From Jaapia argillacea MUCL 33604 (taxonomy: Eukaryota; Basidiomycota; Agaricomycetes; Jaapiales; Jaapiaceae): a stretch of 29,580 nt of DNA. Each line of letters starts with the position of its first letter. Within the stretch, counting starts at the first letter, position 1. The notes beneath the pieces are model-generated. The model saw only the letters and a list, made by a program, of their open reading frames with translations, did not search any database and was not told where the DNA came from. Made by a program: the position numbers and the translations under genes. The stretch covers positions 440,446 to 470,025 of the forward strand of contig KL197718.1 in the NCBI GenBank assembly GCA_000697665.1, in the 5' to 3' direction. Shown here piece by piece: positions 11,405 to 22,823 of this stretch.

Positions 11405-11550
11405 ATCATACGTATGGTGCCTTTAGCTTTCTCCGCCGTCGAACGTGGAACATCCAACAAACTATTTAGCCCGCCCATCGAACTGGGCTACTTCTACTAA
11501 TTGAAGTATCGGCTACGGAGAGAACCGGCACTCTGCTGTGTGGGCGTCTA
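11405..11550 (+). repeat. Diverged repeat block, copy 3 (upstream of kinase-like gene C)
   Basis: This is the most diverged copy. TTTCTCCGCCGTCGAACGTG, then CCCATCGAACTGGGCTAC and TAATTGAAG match 8008-8100 in order. It lies about 2.75 kb before the ATG of gene C, against 0.7-0.8 kb in units A and B. Unit C therefore appears to have about 2 kb of extra sequence between this block and the gene. Confidence 0.5.
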
Positions 11551-14204
11551 ACCAAGACGCTTCGCCCTAATCTCTTTCTGGTGACTCCGACCCCCATTCC
11601 CCCACCTACCTCACTCCTTGTGCAGCCCACTTCATGGGCAGGAGCGTCCTGAGCTCGAAACCCCACCGCCCCGACCGACCCAACGTATCATGATCGTCAT
11701 CGGATCGCTTTCCTGGTTGGCTACTTGCTATATCGACTCAGAAATCCATCTCGGCAGGCATCTGTGCAGAACGTCGCATCCTCGAGACCGTGTCGATACA
11801 CATTACGACACATTTCTGTCGCCTCGGCTTCAACCATCTCCGTGACGCCTTCCCGCTGTCAAAGTTCCCTACCAAAGTTCCAGGAGCTCCATCTCCTCGA
11901 CCAACATTTCGATACTGAATACGATTATTGTTGGTGCATGCAAGCATGTTCCACCGGTGTATCGCCATGATTGGGACACAGGCAAACCGTGGACTCTGGA
12001 ATACTTCTCCATAACATTGTCGCGGAGCTCGAATTGACTGAGATGTGACTGTCAGTTGTACTGTACATTTTCGACCAACTCGGCGGGGGTTGTGACGCAC
12101 AACGCCACAGCACTGGTGGCTACAGATTGGCTGGCCAAAACAGCAAACGTCTCGGACAGTTCGAGTTTTAAACATTACTGGAGCATGCTGAGGAACGATC
12201 TTTGAGATGCGCATTCTCGTTAATCATGGTCAGGGAGCGTGAATTAGCTTCGACCCTCTCCGTCCGTTGGTTGTCGCCGAGAAGCAACTACGTCGAATAC
12301 GCTCTTCGAATTCGGTCGTTAACGATCGCGAAAGTTGGAGGGACATTTCGGTTGGATGATGATAAGTGATGGGCGAAGGCAAGGTGCCTCCATATCGAGA
12401 TCGACATCAGAGGAATAGCGCGGTGGTATGACGTGGTACGCGGCGGTATAGACCAGTCCATACCTAGCCATACCACTGGATTGGTTTCCTGATGGATGAT
12501 ATCAATGCATAGCAGATTGACAGCTATTGACAGCGTGTCACGTTGGTGTAACGGTCGAATTGCAACATCGCCATTCACGAATCACACAACAAACCTTCAT
12601 TGGATGGGCCTCTTCGCACCTCCAACGGTCGAGCACATCGACTTCACCCTGCACACCTGTTCCCTACTTGAAGATACCCGGGACCACACAAACGGTTTCT
12701 CCATTCCATTTCACCTCAACCCTACCACGTTCCCGCCCCACATGCCTACGGACGTTGGCAGGCATCTCGCTGTCCAGCGTGCTTCTTCAGGCTAACTGAC
12801 GCATCAACGACTAATTTGGCCCCGACAAATCCATGAGTGGGAGTCGCAAGCACCATCGGATCGTCCCGAGCTACGTGTCCAGGGTTTCAATGTTCAAACG
12901 TTCACGCCTCCGTGGCCAGCGTCGTCGAAAGCGAAGGTTCGTCGGCCGGAGCAATTGAAGATCTTTGTAGGTTTTTTCATTTCATCTCATGTACGCATCG
13001 TTTCGAATTCCAGATCTAACGTATCTTGGACATCGCTGACTCCGGCGTCGTCAGGCATGCTCCTAGTGTCTGCAGGATAGGAAAGATACGGAAATCCAGG
13101 GTTATCCGATTGCTGGCACGAAGTTCCTCAAAGACGAGGAGAAGATTTTGAGCTAACGGGAGATGAAAAAGTCGATCCGTGGACCTTCATATTTCGGCCG
13201 CCTGTGCATGCCGTTGCACGGATCAATTACGGTAAACAGCCATTCTGAGCTGGTCACGGGGGTCGTGCAGTCCCAGGGGAGGGCTTGAGCTTGAGTCTGC
13301 TCTGCCGTTGACCCTCTGAGTTCTCGTCCATCATCCTGGGCCGCGATTGCCTATCCGAGGAATACCTCCGAATAGCACCGGTAGACGGCCAGGGTATCCG
13401 TTCCCGACGTTTGACTCTCATTTTTGCCTCCACCACCTTGGCCTACGTGAGCTTTTTGTGTTCAGTTTTCCCCAAACTACCGTCTCACTCTGCATCTGCG
13501 ACTCCAGTAACCTGCCGGACTCTCCGTCATCTCAGCATCGTGTTCCCTCAGTGGCGCCGGTGAGTTTCGTCTTCATCACCGCGAGTCATTCGACGCCCCG
13601 TTCAGGAGCATCACACAACCTTCTGACCTCATTTCTGATGGTTAAACGCTCGTGTAATTTGGCGTGTTCCTCGAACCGCTTTTTCCGGGGAATTGTGCGG
13701 ACAGCCCGAGACATTCGTGAATGAAGAAATTTCTTATCGCGCTGCCACATCCGTAGGACCATCAATATACTTGGCCGTGTCACTGTCAGCCGGTGTGCTT
13801 TTCGGTCAGTCTAACAGACCCCAGGTGATCTCATCCACTTGCTTATCATTTTCATTTCGTCGTCGTACAGTACACGCCTATGCCTCGTGGATCTAGCATC
13901 TATTATCTCGAGGGGCGGGCTGCTGTATGACGGCAATTTCAGAGACTAGTATAGACGAATTTTGACTCGGGGCTTTGATGGAAGAAAGCGAAATGTGAAC
14001 GCATGTCCCAAGTCAATGACCGACGGTGGCCGGCCCCATGCTGCGGACTTCATGGTGAGCGCATATATCCCCTCCATTCACCATCCTATCCTCACAAATT
14101 TCTCAAGTCTCTCTCGCACTACCAGTATCTTTTTGTAATCTGTCGGCTGCAAACCCTTCTCCTACTTATTCCCCGATTATTGCTGTCCGTTGTTTCTGTT
14201 CACG
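11551..14204. other. Gene-poor stretch upstream of paralog C, with ~2 kb of extra sequence
   Basis: About 2.65 kb without a supported gene. Compared with units A and B, roughly 2 kb appears to be inserted here. I found no transposase, terminal inverted repeats or long terminal repeats that would explain it. Small plus-strand frames (12496-12799, 12837-13019, 13347-13724) carry no recognisable motif. The last ~150 bp before 14205 is pyrimidine-rich and probably contains the promoter and leader of gene C. Confidence 0.4.
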
Positions 14205-15097
14205 ATGCCTTCATCCAAAGCTGGAAATATTGAACCTCCCGAGTTATCGTCTGAAGTGCGCACACCCATTTCCCCCCTTCATAGGGTTTCACTGACAATG
14301 GGAAGTAGATATCTGCAGACCTTCTTTGTAGAGATCGAGCGCGGGGGACACGTTCATCTCGGGACTCCGCCGTTCCTCCTTCCTTCGTCGGCAACATTTA
14401 CCAGGAAATCCAAAGAAATCCCCACGTTGCCTCCAATATCGTTAGGCCTTATCTCTTCCTCATCCTCCCTTCGCTGAACAGTTAGCCAGGTTGCTGCTTT
14501 TGCCTCTCGATTGAGGGAACTCCACGACTCTGGTATCATACACGGCGATCTTACTCCAGTGAGACGGCACTCTTCTCAAAGTAGTTTCCTCATATCTCAA
14601 CTTCTCCTCACAGGAGTGCGTTCTAGTAGATGGTTTGGGCCAAGTATTCCTGTTCAACGCTCAGGTTGCTTTTGCTCGGCGCGTCAAGGATTACCATACC
14701 AAACAACGAGTCCTTGTGCCTGTTTCCTGGGTGTATCAGCCACACGAACAGCTCATGGCCGAAAGCTCGGACAACCCAGATGGGCCCCCGTACTGCAGCG
14801 CGAAGGGCGATGTGTTCGCTTTTGCGACGATTATTTACGAGGCAGGTGGTCATATGATATGGCGTCACTGCCTCACTCATGTCTTATCCCCAGTCATTCG
14901 GTGGTCAATTACGACGCGGTCGTAAGGCTCTCGTCCAGAGGATCGAGGCCAAAACTTCAATGTACGTGATGGCAAGACCACACCTCCTGACCGATGATCG
15001 CTTGTGGCATCTCCTTCTCAAGAGTTGGAGTCAGGATCCCGAGCAACGCCCTTCGATGAGGGAGATCGAAGATGCATTGCTATATACTTCAGCTTAG
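14205..15097 (+). CDS. TKL-type kinase C-lobe protein, paralog C (keeps HGD)
   Basis: Exons 14205-14255, 14309-14440, 14490-14558, 14614-14841 and 14894-15097 join in phase 0 and give 227 aa. Exons 1 and 3 equal those of paralogs A and B in size; exon 2 is 21 nt shorter. The start is at the hinge region (FVGNIYQEI), again without an N-lobe. The catalytic loop is intact as IHGDLTP (D81), but the Mg-binding Asn is Cys86 and DFG reads NAQ from residue 99, so catalysis is still unlikely. APE is PHEQL; KGDVFAFATIIYE and SQDPEQRPS are kept. The product stops shortly after the last kinase helix (YTSA) and has no membrane segment. Intron 4 starts with GC (GAG|GCAGGT) where A and B have GT; reading it as a GC-AG intron keeps the frame. 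Confidence 0.72.
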
Positions 15098-15620
15098 AGC
15101 ACCGGCATTTCATCCCCAGATACGTTTCGCAAGAGTCCTTCACGACATCAATGGTCAACAGTTCAACCCGATCCCCCTGTTCTGTTAGCGATACCCTGGT
15201 GGTGCGCATTACTGACTATTGTCCTCGATTTCAACATATTTTCTTAAGTTGTTTAATCTCTTGTTAATTAGTAGTATACGCCTCCCGTTCACTTCCTATA
15301 CACTGACCCACCTCCGAGTCCTTAGGCTTCGAACCACTCGTTTCATATGTACCTGGTTGCTCCATGACTCACTTTGCATTTGAAGAGTGAGGTTATACTA
15401 GTTACTGGAATGTATATCCCTATGAACGATGTACTCTCCAGCTTCCGCCTGCATCGGACGGTCTGGGAAGAATACTTACTCTTCAGAACGAACTGTACGT
15501 CGAATAAGTGAGTCACTATTTGGTCACAACACCATCGCGGAGTCAGAAAGTCGGAGGTAAGTTTAGATTGATAGATAACTTTTTCGTGACTCGGATTACA
15601 ACCTATAAGTGGTAGGGTGA
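15098..15620. other. Intergenic region before VAS1
   Basis: This 523-bp region contains the 3' UTR of gene C and the promoter and leader of the valyl-tRNA synthetase gene. The minus-strand frame 15343-15747 overlaps the VAS1 start and resembles no known family. No RNA gene was seen. Confidence 0.4.
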
Positions 15621-15701
15621 ATGCTGAGGGTTCTTCTGCATCGATATCCTCGTTCATCCATTTCTTTGCTACGACATCCACTTGGACTTGCTCGAACAAT
15701 G
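15621..15701 (+). promoter_or_regulatory. VAS1: Alternative start codons of VAS1 (mitochondrial and cytosolic)
   Basis: Two ATGs lie in one frame without an intron between them. The first (15621) has T at -3, a weak context. The second (15699-15701) has A at -3, a strong context. The residues between them ([20 protein letters not shown] and a few more) are basic and hydroxylated, with no Asp or Glu. In yeast, VAS1 is known to make both compartment forms from two in-frame starts. The same arrangement here suggests leaky scanning or alternative transcription starts. Confidence 0.75.
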
Positions 15702-18700
15702 TCACAAACGCCCAATGATCCCATTTTCCAATCGGGAACCTCGACACCTCAAGAATGTGAACCCAAAACCAAGAGTGCAGGTTCGTTCAAAACGGCATGG
15801 CTCTAGTAACGCGTCGCCCTCATGATCGAACCTAGCAAAGAAGGAGGCGAAGAGGCTAGAGAAGGAAGCTAAGTTGGCCGCAAAGTCTATCAAGGTGGGA
15901 GCATCAACTCCCGCTGGAGAGAAGAAGGCAAAGGTCGAGAAAGAGAAGAAAGAGGCAGAGGCACCATTTGTGAATACTACGCCAAAGGGCGAGAAGAAGG
16001 GTGAGTTTTATGCTCTCCTGTTGGGGCTAATGCCTGAGCGTTGGAGCAGATTTGTCCGAACCGATGGCCAGTGGATACAACCCGATTGCTGTCGAATCTG
16101 CTTGGTACGATTGGTGGGAGGCCCAAGGGTTTTTCTCCCCTCAAACCAACCCAGATGGCACTGCCAAACCAGAAGGTCGATTCATTATCCCAGCTCCCCC
16201 TCCTAATGTTACTGGAAGTCTACACATCGGCCATGGCTTGACTGTCGCCATCCAGGATACTTTGGTGCGATGGTATGCAGCCTCCATCTACAATCGGTAA
16301 TCGAGGACTGACGAGATATCACTTGTAGGAATCGTATGCTCGGAAAGACGACGCTTTTCGTACCCGGGTTCGACCATGCAGGTATTTCCACCCAGTCCGT
16401 TGTCGAACGACGTCTATACAAGGCTTCCGGGCGTACACGGCACGATCTCGGTCGCGAAAAGTTCCTCGAAACCGTCTGGGATTGGAAGAATGAGTGGGTA
16501 CATCGCCTCCAGAGTCCCTCGCGTAATGTTGACCTGGAATCTCGTCTAGCTACCAGACTCGTATCACAAACCAACTGAGGAGACTTGGAGGAAGCTACGA
16601 TTGGGATCGCGTGGCATTCACTATGGACGACGTCAGTGCAATATTGACCATCCGAGTATATGTGATTAACAATTGCTTCAACAGAAATTGTCTAAGGCTG
16701 TGGTCGAAACGTTTTGCAGGCTGCGTGAAGATGGTATCATCTACCGTGCCAATCGTTTGGTTAACTGGTGTGTGAGACTGAACACCACCTTGTCCAATCT
16801 CGAGGTAAGCGGAAGCCTCCACTCAGTCTTTCAGTTTCGCTGATCGTTCCGTGTTTTAAGGTTGATCAAAAACAACTGAACGGTCGGACTCTACTCAACG
16901 TTCCCGGATACGACATCAAAGAGAAGTTTGAGTTCGGTGTTATCACGTCTTTCGCATATCCCATTGAAAACTCTGGTACGAGCATTATGGAACTCATTGG
17001 ATGGCCTCCATTAAACCACCATAGATGAAAAGATCATCGTGGCTACGACTCGTCCGGAGACGATGCTCGGCGATACTGCAATCGCTGTACACCCTGACGA
17101 TCCTCGTTATCAGGTTTGCTTTTGACCAGCTCTCATCCATCATGCTTACATTAACCAACTGCTCAGCATCTTCATGGCAAATATGCCCTCCATCCATTTG
17201 TCAATCGCCGTATCCCCATTGTAACAGACTCCATCATCGTTGATATGGCCTTCGGAACTGGTGCTGTGAAGATCACCCCAGCTCATGACCCCAACGATTA
17301 CGAAGTTGGCGTGCGCCACAATTTAGAGTTTATCAATATATTGAATGATGATGGCACTTTCAACGCGAATGCAGGCGATAAGTTTACTGTGCGTTTCCCC
17401 CACTTCAATGTAATCTACCAGCTCATCACAGGAAGGTAGGGCATGAAACGGTTTCATGCCAGGGTAGCTGTTGTTCAGGCCCTGAAAGATGCTGGTTTGT
17501 ATATTGACACGAAAGACAATCCTATGACGATCCCCATCTGCAGGTATGCATAGATTGTCCTCTCAAACTCACTCTTAACCCGTAACATCCAGTAAATCTG
17601 GGGATCTTATCGAACCCGTTTTGAAGCCTCAGTGGTGGGTAAATTGTAAACCTTTAGCCGAAGAAGCTATTAGAGTCCGTTGAAAATTGTTGCATGGCTT
17701 ATCCTCGTTGTCTGACTTCACTCCATAGCGTACCCGGGCTGGCGAAATGGTGATCTCGCCGAAGCAATCCGAAGCTGATTGGTACCGATGGTTAGAAGGT
17801 ATCCAAGATTGGTGTATCTCCCGTCAGCTTTGGTGGGGGCATCGCTGTCCGGCTTACTTTGTCCGCATCGAGGGCAAGGAACAAGATGTACGCTTTTTTT
17901 CAGTCGAGTTATGCTCGTACTGAGGTTTTCCTTCTTAGAGCACCGATGATAAATGGTGGGTGGTAGGACGAACTGCAGAGCAGGCAACAGAGCGAGCCAA
18001 GGAGCTAGCTGGCGGTGCCAAGTTCACCCTAGAGCAGGATGAGGATGTTCTAGATACATGGTTCTCTTCTGGTCTTTGGCCTTTCTCCATCATGGGCTGG
18101 CCTGAGAAGGTAAGGTGATCCCTCCATAACCACCTTTCTGATGCTGAAGCCGTTATGCCAGACCGAAGACCTTGCCAACTTCTACCCATCTTCTGTCCTG
18201 GAAACGGGCTGGGACATTCTCTTCTTCTGGGTAGCCCGAATGGTCCTCCTCGGCATTCATTTGACCGGCCAAATGCCCTTCGGTGAAGTGCTTTGCCATG
18301 CCATGATTCGGGACGCTCATGGACGTAAGATGAGCAAGTCGCTAGGTAACGTCATCGACCCCATCGACGTAATTCAGGGGCTGCCTCTGGAGGCGCTTCA
18401 TGAAAAGTTATATGAAGGGAACCTAGAGGAGAAGGAAATACAGAAGGCAAAAGCTGGCCAGAAGAAAGACTTCCCGAAAGGTATCCCGCAGTGCGGTACA
18501 GATGCTTTACGATTTGCACTCTGTGCCTACAGCGGTGGAGGTTGGTCTTTCTTGATGTTGGCTTTGCGCGTATACTCAACACTTCATTCGAAGGTCGTGA
18601 CATCAATCTTGAAATTCTTCGCGTGGAGGGTTATCGTAAATTCTGCAACAAGATTTTCAATGCGACCAAGTTCGCCATGTTGAAGCTCGACGACCTCTTT

Positions 18701-19932
18701 GTTCCTGAGTCGATAGCCAAGGTTAGGGTTTCCTGGTCCACAGAAGCCAGCGTAGCTGACGCATTGCATAGCCTACGGGAAACGAAAGCCTCGTGGAACG
18801 ATGGATTCTTCACAAGCTAAACATTGCAGCCCAGGAAGTCAACCAACAGTTGACGGAACGCAATTTTATGATGGCAACTAACTCGGCCTATAACTTCTGG
18901 CTCTACGAGTTGTGTGATGTTTACATCGTGAGTCTTTCCAATCCATCCTTCAATGCTTCTCCCTCTAAACTAACATCATGAATTGATTCCAGGAAGCGAT
19001 GAAACCGATGACTGACGAGACTGCATCTGAAGCGACGAAGAAATCCGCACAGCAAACGTTGTACACATGTCTAGACCACGGCTTGCGACTCTTGCATCCG
19101 TTCATGCCATTTGTGACGGAAGAGCTCTGGCAACGCCTCCCTCGTCGACCAAATGACCCCACACCTTCAATCATGGTCTCGTCGTACCCCGTTTTCGTTC
19201 GTAGCTCTCAATCTTCCTTCACAATCCATCATTAACTTTCTGACTTATGTAGAACGAAGAATCTGTGTTCACTGACGCCAACCGTGACTTTGATCTTGTC
19301 TTCAACGCGATCAAAACTGGACGATCGCTTGCCGCCTCCTACAACCTTCAAAGTGATATCCAGTGTCAGTACTTTTTTTTATGCAGCGTTACTATCTAAT
19401 TCCAATAACTGTCGTCCACAGTTTTCTTGCATTGTCAATCAGATAACGATGTCGCGCTCTTCAAGACTCAAGTTCACACCATGCAAACACTGACCAAGGG
19501 TTGTAAATCTGTCAAGGTCGTTCGCAGTACGGGCGAGATCCCGGCAGGTTGTGGGTCGACTGTGCTGTCGCACACCGTTGCGATGCATGTGCTCGTCAGA
19601 GTAGGTCGTGCCCTGCCCGTGATGACCCGATGCTCATAGACTTGATTCGAATCCAGGGGTTGATCGATATCGACGTCGAGATTGCTAAATGTGACAAGAA
19701 GCTCGACCTTGCCCGCATGAACCTCGAGAAGATCAGAAAGGTTGAGGCAGGTGCGGATTATGAGAATACTGTGCCCGCCAATGTTCGCTTGGCCAACGAA
19801 GATAAGGTGAGAACATTCGATTAAATGCAGCAGATTTGATCAAGATTCATCTTTTGCCCATAGCGGAAAACTTTCGAAGTCGAAGTAGAGACTCTAGAGT
19901 CGTCAAAGGAGATGTTTGCGAATTTGAAATGA
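15621..19932 (+). CDS. VAS1: Valyl-tRNA synthetase, dual cytosolic/mitochondrial
   Basis: The enzyme attaches valine to tRNA-Val (class I synthetase). The model has 21 exons: 15621-15780, 15836-16000, 16050-16272, 16329-16497, 16557-16631, 16685-16804, 16861-16975, 17025-17113, 17167-17388, 17440-17543, 17593-17674, 17729-17887, 17939-18109, 18162-18540, 18594-18721, 18772-18927, 18993-19196, 19253-19364, 19422-19600, 19657-19806 and 19864-19932. All phases agree and give 1,076 aa, normal for fungi. Visible motifs are [13 protein letters not shown] (HIGH), the editing-domain [11 protein letters not shown] and [17 protein letters not shown], the tryptophan-rich [22 protein letters not shown], and KMSKS with SLGN. 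The anticodon-binding region holds ERWILHKLN, and the C-terminus is a charged coiled coil. The first 26 residues are Arg/Leu/Ser-rich without acidic residues, like a mitochondrial presequence. Met27 (ATG 15699) has A at -3 and would start a 1,050-aa cytosolic form with a Lys-rich N-terminal extension. Confidence 0.97.
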
Positions 19933-20165
19933 CCCCCCCTTGTATCTTGCTTGTTGCCGGTTGAATCGACTTCCTTTTTCTGCACCATCTTGTCGTGGCC
20001 GTCAAACCGGACTACGAGTGGCACCCCACCGGATCTGGTGACATTGCACAGCCACCGCACTTGTTCGTCCCTGACACTCCCTGACATTGCCGGGGTACAC
20101 GGTCGGCAGCGGACACCACATCTGTCTCCTATCGATGAACTTTTTTTGCAGCGCAAATTTGAACC

Positions 20166-22677
20166 ATGTCCACCGCTGAAACGAGCCTCAGCCTGGCGTT
20201 TTTGCTGGCTGTGGTGTTCTTGATCTCCCTAGGCTGGCGAAGTCGCGAACGGCGAACACTACCTCCAGGTCCGGGCCCAAACGAAGTGCTCACCGATTTG
20301 CCAAAGGAAAACGGGTATAGAGCGTTCGATAAATGGATCAAGAAATACGGTGAGCCGTGGAATTTCTTGTGATGTAGCCTTGAAGTCGTTTGACTGGTTG
20401 TTGATACATTTCAGGTCCTATAATCTCGTATCGTACTGGGGGGACTCCCGTCATAGGTACATACCCCACACCCACCACCTATTCTATGGCGATGAAATGC
20501 CTTTATGAATCCGTTTGCAGTCCTAGGGAAAGCAAGAATGGCTTGGGACCTCCTGGAGAAACGGGGGGATATATATTCTAGTCGACCCAGGCTTATCATT
20601 CTGTTAGAATGCTCTCCATTTCCCATCTTGTCCGATCTTCTTTGAGTTTCTGAAATTCAGATCTGTCCTTATTTAGAAATGACATATTGGGTGGGGGGAT
20701 GAGAGGTGGAACTGCTCCGTATGGGGATCATTGGAGGAGGTGGCGAAAGGTTCATTTCCTCGTCATTTCTTTTCCTTCCAAAATTTCCTTTTGCACTTTG
20801 TTTCTGGATAGATAACTGATGTTTTCGAACTTTCAGGGTCAGCATATTGGCATGAGTGGACGAGCGTCCCTCGCTTACAAACCCTTCCAAACTCTGGAAT
20901 CCTCCATCTTTTTGAGGGATTTGATAAGGGATGCGGATGGATGGATTGGCTATTTGGAAAGGTTTGTTGGAGCTTGATTTGTTGTGCAGATCGGTTTTGT
21001 TGAAGGAAAGGATTACTGATTTTCATGGTAGGTTCGCATCGTCCGTGGTTTTCGCGATAAGTTATGGACAGCGAATCAAGACATTAGATGATGAGATGGT
21101 AGCCAAGAATAGGGAGATCCTCAAGGGTACGTTTTGCCTCGTAATTCACTGCAGGCAGCGTCGAAGTTGGTGCTCATTGCTGTGTGATGTTCTGGATTCG
21201 GTTTTAAGGTATCATGAGGTAGGAGTTCTCTTTGAGCGGTAGACATTCATGTCATATTCGAACCTGTCTTTCAGATTTGCGTGAGTGTCAACGATGGATC
21301 TAAGAACTACTGGAATCAAGTTGAGCCAATTCATACCATTGTAGCAAGCAAGGAAATTATCTTGTTGAGAGTGTAAGCCTCCAGCCCTCTCCTCGCTACC
21401 ACGCTAACTCCACTGCCAACAGTATCCTATCCTGCTCAAGCTACCCGTACTTTACCTTCCCTGCCCTCTCTGTGCTCATCTGTACCTTGATGCTGCTTAA
21501 CAGGTTAGCGTCCGATGGTTTCTCAAAGAGCCCACCCTCCAGCGACAAGCCGACACTGCAACCCTGGTCAACCTACTCAACAACGTCCGAACCAAAATGA
21601 AGGAGGGAAGGGCAAAGGAATCTATGTCGACCAGAATTCTGAGTGGGGAAGGGGTGAGTGAGAAGAACAGGATGACCGAGGAAGCCATGGCTTATGCTGC
21701 TTCTGCGCCGTTTACCGCGGGGGTCGATTCGGTTAGTCCCCTGCTACTTATGGTTTCCGGTTTATATCCCTGAGGGTTTGGATGTAGAGCACAGCAGCGA
21801 TGCAAGTATTTTTCCGTACGTCGTTTGAACTTTGATTCGACCCTCGTTTCAGATCAACTCGATCATGCAATTGATCTAATGTCTAGTGGCTATGTTACAT
21901 TACCCGGATGTCGCCAAAAAAGCCCAAGAAGAGCTGGATAGAGTGGTTGGACGAGATCGGATGCCTGAGTTTCGCGATGAGGAGTCATTGCCTTTCATGC
22001 GAGCTCTCATCAAGGAGAATTTGAGGTACGCGATGCATCACGGCAGGAAAACCCAAACCGATCAGCCTCACCTCGTTCCCAAACAGATGGCGTCCGATCG
22101 CCCCGACTGGTATCCCTCACGCTGTTATACAAGACGATGTATACAATGGGTATTTCATCCCGAAAGGGTCGACAGTTTTCGCCGATATATTGTAACCCTC
22201 TAACTAACATCGATATTGTCCACCGCTCACCGAGATCATCTCACAGCACGATGGCACAGGACCCAGATATGTTCCCCAATCCAGAGGCGTTTGAACCAGA
22301 GAGATTCCTGAAGACCACTGATCCACGACTTCTGGACTTTACGTTACCATTTGGGTTTGGGAGAAGGATATGTCCGGGCATGCATGTTGCATCCCAGTCT
22401 TTGTTCATCCTGATCACCAGGTACCCTTTGTTCCTGCTTTCCTCTCAGCATTCCACATCAACTCGCTGACCGTCGTGACAGAATCCTGTGGGCCTTCGAG
22501 ATCAAGCCACTTTTGGATGGGTCCCTACCGGACTCTGACGCATTTGTTGCCAACTCATTGACCAGAGCTCCCAAACCGTTCCGGTTCGTGTTGGAACCGA
22601 GAGATGGGGATGTTTTGAAGTTGATTGGGAGTTATGCCGATGAGGCTGACGTTCTCTTGCGAGAATGGGAGGATTAG
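20166..22677 (+). CDS. Cytochrome P450 monooxygenase
   Basis: This is a haem-thiolate oxygenase, probably ER-anchored by its N-terminal hydrophobic helix (about residues 5-24), which is followed by the hinge LPPGPGP. The model is 20166-20349, 20415-20456, 20521-20602, 20677-20749, 20837-20961, 21032-21126, 21159-21183, 21345-21372, 21423-21446, 21504-21731, 21788-21815, 21887-22025, 22087-22191, 22247-22420 and 22482-22677. It is in phase and about 515 aa. Motifs are GDHWRRWRK (helix C), AGVDSTAAAMQ (helix I, with Asp-Ser where A/G-G-x-D/E-T-T/S is usual), KENLR (ExxR), PEAFEPERF (PERF) and [10 protein letters not shown] (haem Cys ligand). The joins between 21126 and 21345 are uncertain. It resembles Agaricomycete multi-copy P450 families, but the substrate and CYP family cannot be told. 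Its neighbours are housekeeping genes, so no biosynthetic cluster is indicated. Confidence 0.92.
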
Positions 22678-22823
22678 TGGGCTGTTTCACCTCTTGTCGT
22701 AGGGTTGTTGCTTTGTTGTACATACTGTACGTTATGACGAGAATAACATTTCACCACATATTATCTGCTTACGATGAGTGAATTGCATTTCGATTGCAGT
22801 CCGTCAGTGGCTGTGCTCTAGGC

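Noticed and set aside
12418-12480. GGTGGTAT / ATACCAC inverted words
   Set aside because: The stem is short with a ~50-bp loop and no matching flanking signal; likely chance.
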